Part shown: one piece after another, positions 1 through 10,559 of the stretch
How the letters are laid out: each line of letters begins with the position of its first letter
Position numbering within the stretch: the stretch's first letter is position 1
Position numbers and translations under genes: made by a program
The notes under the pieces: model-generated
The model's database searches: none
Seen by the model: the letters and a program-made list of their open reading frames with translations, nothing else
What the model was told of the DNA's origin: nothing
From: Pyrenochaeta sp. MPI-SDFR-AT-0127
Lineage: Eukaryota; Ascomycota; Dothideomycetes; Pleosporales; Cucurbitariaceae
Length of the DNA stretch: 64,000 bases
Direction of reading: 5' to 3'
Assembly: GCA_020747015.1 (NCBI GenBank)
Contig: JAGTJM010000023.1
Location: 248,001 to 312,000, forward strand

Positions 1-317
1 CTCGCCCATGAAGTCAGATCCATCTTGGACTCGTTAAATCTGTGTCAATGGAGCAAGATATGAGGAGGCTACGTACGAAAGGCTACAGGCGGTGTTAGCG
101 TATATTGTGGATATCAAAGATTAGGGCAAGGCTTACCAGGAACAACGTCACGCGCATCCATGGCGTCCTTGTACTCGATGAAGCCGAAGCCGTTCATGAG
201 CTTGATCTCAGTGATCTCGCCGGTGCCATGAGTCTGGAAATGGGCCTCGACGTCTGCCTTGGTGGCATTGCGGGGGAGGTTGCCCAAGTAAAGGCGGGTG
301 GAGGATACCTCTGTCAT
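1..317 (-). CDS. SR-type RRM splicing factor, 5' part only (runs off left edge)
   Basis: N-terminal part of an RNA-binding protein of the SR family (S. pombe Srp2 / Npl3-like), expected to act in nuclear pre-mRNA splicing or mRNA export. Exon 1 is 317-137 and starts with ATG at 317. It encodes an RRM with RNP2 as RLYLGNLP and RNP1 as GFGFIEY. A 113-nt intron (136-24; donor GTAAGC, acceptor AAG) leads to exon 2 (23-1), whose first residues DGSDFMGE continue the RRM in frame exactly as in family members. The second RRM and the RS/RG tail would lie beyond the left edge. The family call is secure; the exact orthologue is not. Confidence 0.85.
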
Positions 318-1151
318 GATGGCTTGTGAGGTGAGCTTGTCCTTGAAGACCTAGCCTGGAATGGATTGTGAGCGCATGTCCGCAAGTGAATGAGAAGCCA
401 GCAAAGGAGGGCGCATTTTGAATGCCTGAGGCGGGAGAGATGCGGACAGGAGGGATGCGGCAACAGGATATCAATGGCCTAGGCAATACGCAACAACTGG
501 TACCAGCGAGGAACACGGGGAGATGGCCAGCGGCGAAAACAGGTGGCTGGTCGTACCTTGGGAGACAGAATGGGGCGCTGGAGGTCCTACTGGAGAGGCT
601 GTCGCAGGATACCTGAGAGCTAGATGACTTGCGAAAAGTCGGTAGCGTGCAGTCGCTGCGCACCCGAGTCTGAGAGCTAAGAATCACCACACGCAGCAAC
701 GGCGGCAGTGGGACTAAATAGAAATGGTGCGGGGGAGCTGGACTTTGACGCGTTGGGCCCCAGAAGGATGGTGGATGGGTGAATGGGCGGAGATGAAATG
801 GCTCAACGCCTCACTTGCCTTGCTGAGCACAGACCGCGTATCACGTGCACGCCCTCACTCCACCATGGACCGCCCTTGGAAAGCTATGAGCAAGCCATCG
901 GCTCTGAGTAGCTCTCAACGGGCTAAACGAAGCCGCAGAAAAGACAATTCGTGCTGCTGGACATGCAGAGGGTGTAACTAGAAGTTTTATTATGGCTCGC
1001 TCCAGCACGACTCGGCCACTGAATTGGGCAGCAATGCTGTTCGGGCAACTGGTATATACATTTGCGATCCTTGCTATCATACAGATTCCTTGGTCGCCAG
1101 TTATGTTGCATCCCCTGCAAGACAGCGTGTCGGTTTTCCACGACATCCTGC
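318..1151. other. Intergenic region without a visible gene
   Basis: It holds the promoter side of the RRM gene and the 3' side of the ETF-QO gene. Short open frames here lack splice support or family resemblance. I see no RNA gene. Confidence 0.6.
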
Positions 1152-3096
1152 CTACGTGAGCACGTACTTGGGGCCTTCGCCACCCTGGGGCGTTTGCCAG
1201 TTGATGTCCTGATCGGGCACTTTAATATCACATGTCTTGCAGTGAACACAGCTATCCTCATGTTAGCTTCATCATTCAGTTCGATGCAAATGGAGGGTGG
1301 ACCTACTTTTGGGCGTTGATCTGGAACCTTACGCCCAGCTCTTTGCTATCGTCCTCGACATACTCGTATACACCAGCAGGGCAGAACCGGTTCTCCACGC
1401 CCTTGTACTTGGGCCACTCCCTTTGTGCATGCGCATCCCAATCTTTGACCTGAAGATGGCAAGGTTGATCTTCTTCATGGTTTGTACCGCTGCGGCTCAC
1501 ACTCGTCAAGATATCAAAGCTGATCTTACCGTCGGGCTTGGGGTATTCAATCTTTGGACACTCGTCTGCACTTTTTGTGTTTGCATGATCAGCTTTGCCG
1601 TGCTTCAGAGTCCACGGTGCTTTACCCCGAAGGACGTATGCTTCAAGCCCAGAGTAGAGGACGCCTCCATATAGGCCTAACTTTGTGTGGAAAGAGGGCC
1701 GCATGTTTCGAACGGTCTTTAGCTCCGACCAGACAGAAGACTTGCGCATCTTGTCCTCGTAGTCGAATAGGAAAACGGTGCCACCATCAGTGTTGCCCTG
1801 CAGAGCGTCCCAGGTCGCCTCGGCTGCTAGCATGCCTGATCGCATTGCGGTATGGGTGCCCTTGATCTTCGGGACGTTGACTAGACCAGCTGAGTCCCCA
1901 AGGAGCGCACCGCCAGGGAACGCGAGCTTAGGTATCGACTGGAAGCCGCCTTCGATCAATGTTCTTGCGCCATATGAGATGCACTTCCCCCCTTCAAGCA
2001 CATCCTTGTAGAGGGGGTGATGCTTCATCTTTTGAAATTCGCCGTATGGTGCCAACCACGGATTGGGGTAGTCCAGGCCAACAACGAGACCAATGCTGAC
2101 CATGTTGTCACCAAAGTGGTACATCCAGCCACCACCATAAGTATCTTTCGGTAGAGGGTAGCCCATCGAGTGCACTACTAAGCCAGATTGAAATTTCTCC
2201 GGTTGCACTTCCCAGACCTCTTTGATTCCTAGACCGTACGTTTGATGCTGGCTGTCTCTCCGCAGATCGTACTTCTTGATAACTTGCTTCGACAAGCTCC
2301 CATGACAGCCCTCGCCAAGAAGTGTGACACGAGCGTGGAATTCCATGCCTCGCTCGAACGAATCCTTGGCCTTGCCTTCCCGCGATATACCAAGATCGTT
2401 GGTGGCTACTCCCTTGACGACGCCCTCATGATTATAGATTATTTCCGAGGCAGCAAAACCAGGATACACCTCCACACCAAGTTCCTCCGCACGCTCGCCA
2501 AGCCACTTGACCATCTGGTTCAGACTTATTATGTAGTTGCCGTGGTTGTTCATTTGCGGTGGTTTTGGCAGGGGAATTGAGCTGTTCTTGGTGAGGAAGC
2601 GCATGCGGTCTTCTTTTGCGGGCGTTATATGCTCGAAGCGGTCTGGATTGTCCTCTGATCTCCAGTCTGGCAGTAGCTCGTCGAGCGCAGAAGGTTCAAT
2701 GACATTACCAGACACGATATGGTCTCCCAGTTCACCCGACTTTTCCAGTAGCAGCACGCGAAAATCCTCATTGCCTGCCTCGTTTGCGATTTGCTTGAGG
2801 CGGATGGCGGCCGACAAGCCTGCCGGTCCTCCTCCCACAATGAGCACGTCGACCTCATCAATTTCTCGCTCTATTGACTTGGGATCGAAGGTATCATCTT
2901 CGGTTGCGAGACGTGCGCGCGGCGTCGTGGAGAACACCCGTCTTTGGCCGGCAATGCGAATCGCGGGGCGGTATGACTCCCGCCGGATTTGCATACGTGA
3001 TGGTGCGCATGCGAAGGTACGTGTCGGTACGCGGACAGATCGTGGCGTCAAAAGCAACCGCCGTGACAGCGACACAGGTGCCGACCTGGACGCCAT
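1152..3096 (-). CDS. CIR2: Electron transfer flavoprotein-ubiquinone oxidoreductase, mitochondrial
   Basis: ETF-QO (yeast Cir2, human ETFDH) passes electrons from reduced ETF, made by fatty-acid and amino-acid dehydrogenases, to ubiquinone in the inner mitochondrial membrane. Exons are 3096-1307 and 1251-1152, with a 55-nt intron (donor GTAGGT, acceptor ATAG), giving 629 aa, the usual length. I chose the ATG at 3096 because the first 60 residues are Arg/Ser-rich like a mitochondrial presequence; the frame is open further upstream but has no ATG. The FAD-binding GGGPAG lies near residue 88, followed by a GDHIVSG stretch. The C-terminus carries the [4Fe-4S] cysteines (FCPAG, then NCVHCKTC), and three of the four are only reached through the short second exon. 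The protein ends GPKYVLT, typical of the family. Confidence 0.95.
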
Positions 3097-3599
3097 GGTG
3101 TTGTGTGGGGGCAAAAGAGTGTATAGAGCAGTTTTGTACGAGAGCGAGGGCAATGCGTCACTCGTTGTATCCCGAGCCTGCGTACACTGGACAATTGCTC
3201 TCGAACGACAAGTTCAAGGAGATAGATGCAGGAGCACAGCTTGAAAGGACCGCCATTATCGCCCGCGTCAACCGAAGCTCGATTATGACGATGTCAAAAG
3301 TTCCGACCGAGGCTAAGCGGAAATCAAACACCGGGTCTCTCATTGGCCGCCCCCACCCGATGCCTTCCTTCCGCGTGCGGACATCGTGAACAGTAGGCAT
3401 ATATCTTGCCCACAGTTACTTAAGCGATGAATTGTTTCGTTACCTACGTCGTGATTGCTTCTCAAGTGCCGCAGCAAGCATTCGGCTCTGACGTTAGTGA
3501 CTAACACATTGAGACCTGCCTCTCTGTATCGACACTCCGTTCAATGGCATGAATCCTCTCAACCAGAGTATTATCATCAGAAACGAAATGGAGGAAATC

Positions 3600-3650
3600 G
3601 AGCGACGTTGAGCAACGCTGAGCAACATCGAAGGAACATCGAGGAACACT
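3600..3650. repeat. Degenerate 10-bp tandem repeat, five units
   Basis: Five successive units read GAGCGACGTT, GAGCAACGCT, GAGCAACATC, GAAGGAACATC and GAGGAACACT. They lie in non-coding DNA upstream of ETF-QO. No function can be assigned. Confidence 0.6.
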
Positions 3651-4393
3651 GACAAAACAAGCTGCCAAGCGGTCGAGATGCTGTCAACACGCTACCAACA
3701 AGTCATGGCGTCTGTTCAGTCGGTCCTATTGACCATTGACTTGAGAAAGCCTCGGGTTCACGCCTCCCGTGCCTCAGCGATGAATTGAAACCATTACGGG
3801 CCTGATGGCGGGGAATTCCCCATGACGGAAATTGCAGAGTTCGCTCTGGGTGAGGTGATTGTGGCCTTTCGACGTCGATGTTCAAACCCTGAAACTGGAC
3901 AGGCTTCAGCCCCTTGCCGCCCTGCAGGCCTCAGTCACACACCAAACTTATGCGTTTAGAAAATCTTTTTTCTGCATACAGCTACCCTGGCCTGTCTGCA
4001 ACATGCTCTCAAACTACACACGTTCGATCGCCCGCCTGAAATAACCTCACGATTTTGGCCGCACATGCATCTGGCCTGTCACCATCCTTACACTCGCATT
4101 CGCTTCCCCAACCTCATGCGTTTGATTCGACCGTTTCTAGCCAAGTCCACAAATCCGATGCCATATTAATGCTGATCGACGAGTGACAAGCGAGGTAATG
4201 CAGTTGTGCCTGTGTGAGAATTGTGGGGATCTTCGATGTTCCCTCTTTTGGGCGTGGTCGCCTCAGGGTATCCTCCAACGGCCCGCGTATGATATACACG
4301 GGACTAGCAAACGCCCATCTCAACAGTCGGGCTTGTCGATCCTGGGCCTGCTTCAGTCAGAGTTCTTAGATGGTGTCATAGCAGCCTGGACCG

Positions 4394-4400
4394 TATATAA
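4394..4400 (+). promoter_or_regulatory. TATA-box-like element of the repeat protein gene
   Basis: TATATAA lies about 165 bp before the ATG at 4565 and is followed by a pyrimidine-rich leader, as at strongly expressed fungal genes. No transcript start is visible from sequence alone. Confidence 0.4.
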
Positions 4401-4564
4401 GTCGACCTTTCAGACGGATAGAACGGCACGCCCAGTCTCAATCATTTCATCGTTCTTTGGTGCAGGGCACTAATTGTTTATCTTCCTTCTTCCAAGAGCT
4501 GTGCTCCCTTTAAGACTAGTACATCTCGTTTCATTCCTTCATTCAATAACAAGAACTCTTCATC

Positions 4565-6582
4565 ATGAAGAACATCTCCCTTCTCACACTCCTTTCCGCC
4601 TCTCTGGTGGCAGCAGCTCCAGCACCGTTTGTCGGTACTGGTCCTGTTGTCGCTGCTGGCACCGAAAATGTTGTACTTCCAGCTACACACTTCGGCCGCC
4701 GAGAGGCAGCTTTGGTACAGGACTTTAGCAAGCGGGCCCTGAAACTCCGCGGTGCGCTCTTGGCTGCACGCGGTGGCCAGGGTCAGGGCCAGGGTAATGG
4801 AAATGCTAATGCAGAGGATGCCGACGACGATGAGGAAGAAGATGCTGCAGGCGCCGGCAATCAGGCTCAGGGTCAGGCAGCGCAGAATGCTGCCGCCGAC
4901 AATCAGGCTCAGGGCCAAGCAGCAGAGAATGCTGCCGCTGCTGAGGAGGCTCAAGGTCAGGGCAAAGGCAAAGGCAACGGCAAGAATGCCAACGCAGACG
5001 CTGCCGCCGCTGAGGAGGCCCAAGGCCAGGGTAAAGGCAAAGGCAAAGGCAAGAACGCCAATGCACAGGCTGGTATGGCACACAGCAGTTTCATCTTCCA
5101 GACTCAACTAACATTGTTTTAGAACAAGCTGCCCAGGCGGCTGCTGAAGGTATGAAGGCTTGTATATACGCTATATAACACTCTTACTAACACAAAACAG
5201 CCGAAGCTGCACAGCAAGCCGCAGGCGTGGTTGAAGGTGCTGCAGGTAATGCCACTGAAGTTGCTGCCGGCAAGGGCAAGGGCAAGGGCAAGGCCCAAGG
5301 AAAGGGCAAAGGCAAGAACGCACAAGCCGGTATGTTCTACATTCAGTCGGAAGAGTACACTTCCACTAACGTCATATCAGAGCAAGCTGCACAACAAGCT
5401 GCTGCTGACGCTGCTGCGAACCAAGAGCAGGCTCAAAACGCAAACCAAGAGCAGGCCCAGAATGCAAACCAGGAGCAGGCCCAGAATGCAAACCAGGAGC
5501 AGGCCCAGAATGCAAACCAGGAGCAGGCCCAGAATGCAAACCAGGAGCAGGCCCAGAATGCAAACCAGCAGCAAGCTCAGAACGCCCATGAGCAACAACA
5601 AGCCGCTGCCGGTGCTGCTGCAAACCAAGAGCAAGCTCAGAATGCAAACCAAGAGGAAGCTCAGAATGCAAACCAAGAGGAAGCTCAGAACGCAAACCAA
5701 GAGCAAGCCCAGAATGGCAACCAGCAACAGGCCGCAGCAGAACAACAAGCCGCAGCGGAACAGGCTGCAGCACAGGAGCAGGCACAGCAACAACAAGGAC
5801 AGCAGGAACTACCAGCACAGCAAGACCTAGCCGCAGCATGTGCCGCTCTTGCAAACAATCAGGCGGCTGGTGGCGAGCAGGCTGCAGCGAACAACCAAGC
5901 GGCAGCAGAACAACAGGTATAAACCCTTAGTTCATAGTTTCCCCAGCTCTGCTATGAACAATACACTAACTTCTGTAGGCGGCTCAGGATGCTGGAAACG
6001 CTAAGCAGCAGCAACAATTGGAGCAGGCCGCGGCTGAGCAGCAGGCCCAGCAGGCCCAGCAGGCACAACAAGCAGCGCAACAAGGCGAAGCTGCCCAAGC
6101 TGGTGGTAAGTGATAACCTTCATACATCTCAAATATGTTCATTAAACTGACACTCCACAGACGCTGCTGCCAATGCGACTGAGGGCGTTGCAGGCAACGC
6201 CAATGAGGTCGGCGCAGGCAATGGTAATGGAAAGGCTGATGCCAACGGTAATGGAAAGGCTGATGCCAACGGTAACGGCAAGGGCAAGGGCAAGAATGAC
6301 GCTGCTGAGGGTGCTGCTCAAGCTGGCGAGCAACAACAGCAAGGCGCTGCTGCCGGAGGTCTTGAGGGCCTTCTTGGTGGTCTTCTCGGTGGAGGTGCTG
6401 CCGGTGGTGCTGCCGGAGGAGCTGCCGGAGCCAACGGCGCCCTCGGTGGTCTTCTTGGTGGAGATGCTGCTGAAGGTGCTGCAGGTGGCGCTGCTGGGGG
6501 CAACGGAGGCCTTGCTGGCATTTTGGGCAACCTTGGCATTGGAGGCCAGCAGAAGAAGCGTACCACTGCCTTCTCCGCATAG
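4565..6582 (+). CDS. Secreted low-complexity Gln/Ala/Asn/Gly repeat protein, six exons
   Basis: Exons 4565-5072, 5123-5149, 5201-5329, 5381-5916, 5979-6105 and 6161-6582 give 582 aa. The introns are 50-62 nt, each with a clear CTAAC or CTGAC branch site, and all joins keep frame. The ATG opens a textbook signal peptide ending near AAAPAP. Dibasic Kex2-type sites follow (FSKR in the N-terminal part, KKR nine residues from the end). Between them lie a short acidic patch, GQGKGKGK runs, eleven NQEQAQNA-type octapeptides, QQ-rich stretches and a Gly/Ala-rich C-terminal third with LLGG motifs. There is no recognisable enzymatic domain and almost no cysteine. Secretion is well supported. A structural, surface or processed-peptide role is only inference. 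Exon 2 (27 nt) and the starts of exons 3 and 4 encode similar EQAAQ/AEAAQQ peptides, as if intron-exon units had been duplicated. Confidence 0.8.
5416..5583 (+). repeat. 24-bp coding tandem repeat (NQEQAQNA octapeptide), seven units
   Basis: Seven 24-bp units run without interruption inside exon 4 of the secreted protein. The four at 5464-5559 are identical in nucleotide sequence, the unit at 5440 differs by one base, and the outer ones by several. A second, more diverged block of four units follows a spacer (about 5620-5715). The identity at synonymous sites points to recent slippage or unequal exchange. Confidence 0.9.
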
Positions 6583-7987
6583 ATGGGGCGGACTTTCGTA
6601 CCTTTGGTGTTCGAACCTGAAGCTATTCGTGTTTCAGGGGCACTTCAGGGGCATCCGTCTTAAGGACGGCTTATCATGTTTGGCTCTTAGCAGAATAACA
6701 TGTTAACATTCGCTGTACACTAAAATATAGAAACAAAAGTCAAATTGGACGACCAATCACTTGGTAACAATATAGATTGCCTGTGTACAACTCCTGTGTA
6801 TTCACTTCCTTCGAACGTATTATCCCTTCACGGGCACTTCAGCCGTTCCCCAATACAAGACACTAGCATAGTCTGCATCCAGCCTCTAAGCGTTCGACTA
6901 TAGTACCTTTTAACTGAGCCATGCTCTGTTCATGGGCCAGACTTGAAGACCTCTAAAATTCTTTCAAAAAATGTAGGTTCCGGCCCGATTATCATACCTT
7001 AGTCTGCTTCGATGTATCACTCAAAAGCTTCTATACCGGAGATCTCTGTCTTAAATCATGGAACTCGTAACATCTGAGCAGTTCGGCACGGACGCCTTCA
7101 ACCTCTTAAGCGGCATATTGAAAAACTTCCATTATTCGCGATAATATCAACATTTGGAACCCACTGCCTGAATGTTACTACGCAATTTGCGTCTTTGGCT
7201 GTTTGTGTGTCTGTAATTATCTCTCACAGGACGGTGGGAATGGATCGATGACTCTCTGAGTCCTGCTTCGTCCGCTGTCAAGATCGATTTTGAAACATGG
7301 GCACGTTTTCTTGACCAACAATCTAGAATTGACCTTTTGTTGTGGGGGGGAAAGGTGGGGAGGATCATAAGATTTCAGATATTGGCTTCCGTGCTTCAAA
7401 CGGGTACACTATCGAGTCATGAAATGGGTCTGCGTGTGAGAGCACCATTTCCAGTCTAGAAAATCAAACATGAAGTAGTGGAAACCGCTAAAATATCTGT
7501 AACATGTTCAATCTACTTGGATCTTGACTACCTGCGCATGAATATCTCGGCGATCTTATGTTTGCTACATGTGGCTTTAGCGGGCTGTTCAGATCGTGAA
7601 ACGGGAATACCAAGATCTGTATCACTTGGTCCTACGCCCTTTTCCTAATCTGGGCTAGATGTATGCATGTCTGTGCTCGATTTGTGCATTGGAGTCTGGT
7701 TGACGGAGCTTTCGTGCTAAGTCTTTTGCTTGTGAATCTGTTGCAAGAGAGATGTGAGGTCTTCTGAGAGATGGAGTAAGCGAAACGGCGAAGGCGTGAA
7801 TATTGGCATCTAATTCAAAATTGAATAGAAGAAGATGAGCGGAATGAAGAGGAGGAACATTGATGATTATTGATAATAGTCAATAGTTCTATTGGGACGA
7901 TATTCTATACTCTTTTTCCTTTCTCAGATTCACCAGAAAGCCCGCGCCTACAACACATCGATTTCCACACATTTGCCGCTGAGCACA
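6583..7987. other. Intergenic, AT-richer, no gene seen
   Basis: 3' flanks of the secreted repeat protein and of the RING-like gene, which converge on this stretch. Short frames on both strands show no splice-consistent extension or protein resemblance. Confidence 0.55.
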
Positions 7988-8443
7988 TTACTCTGCCTCC
8001 ATCCACAATAACACACCCTTCCATACGTCTGCCCTCGTCATGCGCAGCCCACACTTGGGACAAAGCACACCATCCCATCCTCTCGCAGCAAAAGTCTGTC
8101 GAATCCCGTTATGTAGACAGTACGAGCACATCTCAACCGGATGCTGACACCTCTGCGTTGGAGTTGATGACGGAAACTCAAAGGTATACAAATACTGGTG
8201 GCAGTGTGCGCACTTCTTCTTAATAATGTTTATTGAGCTTGTGGAGGGCGCGAGTGAGGAGTAATCTGGTGGTCGGATAGTTCTAGTTGAACGATTAGAG
8301 GGCGCTGAAGTGGATCCTGAGCAATGCAGCGACTGTGTTTGGATGCTTGAAGGTGAGGGGTGCTGGACAACCAGACGATCGTGCGGATCTATGCTGCGAG
8401 GCCGCAGTGGGAGAGTCGTTACATCTGGGCCTGGCTCTGGCAT
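7988..8443 (-). CDS. Small RING-like cysteine-rich zinc protein
   Basis: Single-exon gene of 151 aa from ATG 8443 to a TAA at 7990-7988. The N-terminal half is Pro/Ser/Thr-rich and probably disordered. The C-terminal half has a cysteine pattern CAHC, then RCQHP, MCSYC and LCPKC, with a GWDG turn between, like the first half of an IBR/RING-type ubiquitin-ligase finger in fungal proteins of this size. Zinc binding is a reasonable reading; ligase activity is a guess. A TAAATAAAT element lies shortly upstream on the same strand. It could be a divergent paralogue of a larger RBR ligase, but the frame is complete as it stands. Confidence 0.6.
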   Translation of the reverse strand: MPEPGPDVTTLPLRPRSIDPHDRLVVQHPSPSSIQTQSLHCSGSTSAPSNRSTRTIRPPDYSSLAPSTSSINIIKKKCAHCHQYLYTFEFPSSTPTQRCQHPVEMCSYCLHNGIRQTFAARGWDGVLCPKCGLRMTRADVWKGVLLWMEAE

Positions 8444-9367
8444 CGCTTGGGGTTGGCTTGCTCGACTTCCGCTGTCAATACGATGTCGAGGATTTATTTA
8501 TGTCTAATGGTTTACCAGTTTCTAAAAGTGCCGCTGAACTTACAAACATTGTGATTCCATGGGTAGAATTAGGATCTTTTGCGAATATTCGTTGAACGAT
8601 TGGCTAGGACGGTGGAGAATCAGATATTTCGATTGTGCGAATTGCTGAGAGTCCTAGATAGCACCATGGTTCTTCTTTGGTCTATCCCCATGGTTGTACG
8701 CTTTAAGTGCCTGCTTGGGGGTAATATTGATGCACGGCGATTGGCATAGACCTTGAACGATGCCGTAGCGATATCGCAACAGTTTTTAATCGTAAGAGGA
8801 ACTAGATTAGGTATCATGGTCTGAATTCATTGTTGTCTGCACAATCTACGAATATTGAATCCTTCCCGCCCTATGCAAAAGTCGAACGGGAGGCGCGATG
8901 GCTTCTAAAGCCATTCAGCCTGCCAAGTGCGAGCTTGTAATCCTTATCTCTCCTACTAAACAAGCATGTGAAACTATCGTGCAATTTGAGAGGCTTTATT
9001 AGGACCGACACGGGTAAGGCCATGAAGGGTCTGAATAAATGATGCAGAATGCAACATAAGGAAGCTTTGAAGATGGTACTATTTCTTACGAGTATAATCC
9101 TTACTATCTGGGAAGAAAATTGCGATGCTTTTGCATTGTATGCTGCGTCCATGCAGAAAATCTCAAGTCTCGTCCAGTGAACACCAAGGCTATGTTTCAT
9201 CATTCATATCGCTAGCCGTGAAATCCTTACATACCACCCATTTACCTTTGCGTAACGCCAATTGAATTTTGAAATGAGGATATAGTCTCCTGAAGGTCAG
9301 CAGTTTGCCCCGAATTTTTGCGACACTACAATCTTGGCAGACCGAGTGCTTTCAATGAGGCTGGCAA
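8444..9367. other. Intergenic, no gene seen
   Basis: Lies between the start of the RING-like gene and the stop of the BTB gene, both on the minus strand. It is AT-rich with scattered short frames and no support for coding. Confidence 0.55.
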
Positions 9368-10559
9368 CTAAAGCATAGTCCACTCATCGTCAGTAGGATA
9401 GTTGCTGCCAGTCGCTGCAAGGATATCGATTGGTGCAGATGGGATTAATTCCGGGCTTGACATCGGCTCGTCGGGAGCAGCTAAAGCCAAAGTCTTTGGC
9501 CGATAGACCAAGGAGAAGCCCTCTTCATCGCTTGAAGAGTCGGGCTCTAAATCCAAGTTCTTTATGGATGGTGGGTTCCTGTACCTGTAGGCGATCGTGT
9601 TGCTGATCGAGACATTAGGGCCAAGGTGGCCCATGGGAATGTTTGAAAGGGGTTGGTTGTCACCACTTTCACCGCCTGAAGTAGCTGCCACTCCGACGTC
9701 GGCCATTTCATTGTCGGCAGGGCAGGACGGGACCTCAGCTTTCTCATAAGGAGGGGTGTGAGGGATATCGTACAGCATCTCTTGAGGCAGATCTTTGGAC
9801 GAAAGCAAGGTTGGAGGGGGACCAGAATAGATTGGAAGGGCATCAAGAGCAAGTCTTACAATGGCAACAGCACCTTAAGACAATTAGTTGGATTCGAATT
9901 GAATTGCAACAGGAGAGAGACTCACAATCGTCCTGGAAATTGCGTTCCATATTCGTCCGGCAGAGATCTTGACGAAACTCGGGAATGTCAGCGACGACAG
10001 CAAGAAAGTCTGTATTCTCAGCAAGTCTGTGATACAAGAAGTTCGAGATGCAGTAGTTAAGTATCGTGTTTACCAGACTGTGCTGTTGGCGCGACAGTTG
10101 GGCGGCATAGTGGTGGTACACGAACTTTATCGTTTCGAGTAAGTCCTGTGGAGGAGCTGGGAGGCAGCAAGCGAAATCGACCTGGCACGAAAAGTTGCCC
10201 TGTGCAAGGAGCTGGAGCGCGGGGACATTAAAGTCTTCAGCCAACTTGTATGTTTCGGCGTGTGGAAGAAGTAGGATGGGCGCATACTCGGCCTCCTCCG
10301 CAGAAAGATAACTGCCGGTATAGCAGTACCGTACGAGTGAGACAACAGCGCTTCGTGAAGGGGCATCAATGCTCGCCTGTAGGCGACTGTGGAAGCCATA
10401 CTCGAAAGCATGATAGAGCAATGGACAGGCGTCAATCAAATTGTACGGGCATATGTGATCCGATATATGGCAAACCTGGCCGCTGGCAAGGACTGCTTTC
10501 AAGGTCGCATTGCTGGCACCGCACTCGCCGAATGTTTCGAGGAAGGAGAGATCGTCCAT
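9368..10559 (-). CDS. BTB/POZ-domain protein
   Basis: Exons 10559-9926 and 9873-9368 around a 52-nt intron (donor GTGAGT, acceptor AAG) give 379 aa. Residues about 15-130 fit a fungal BTB/POZ fold: a VCHISDHI start, then LLYHAFEYGF, then the LVRYCYTGSY strand-helix, a YKLAEDFNVPALQ helix and later LLETIKFVYHH. Such proteins dimerise and often recruit substrates to Cul3 ligases. The C-terminal 170 residues are acidic and Ser/Pro-rich (DSSSDEEGF) without a known domain. The start is ATG 10559, and the BTB match begins soon after it. The specific partner is unknown. Confidence 0.75.

Larger units (their letters stand above)
3097..4564. other. Divergent promoter region between ETF-QO and the repeat protein gene
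   Basis: About 1.5 kb without a credible gene, upstream of both flanking genes. It contains two CCTCGG-type hexamers (CCGAGG at 3307-3312 and CCTCGG at 3750-3755) that match the FarA/FarB fatty-acid response core. It also holds a degenerate 10-bp tandem repeat (3600-3650) and a TATA-like element near the right end. Confidence 0.6.

Noticed and set aside
4478..5107. Long minus-strand frame opposite the repeat protein
   Set aside because: It mirrors the low-complexity coding repeats of the plus strand. It is Leu-rich only because Gln/Ala codons read that way in reverse.
5372..5854. Minus-strand frames over the 24-bp repeats
   Set aside because: Same reason: periodic coding repeats keep all six frames open. 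Signal peptide and splice evidence support only the plus strand.
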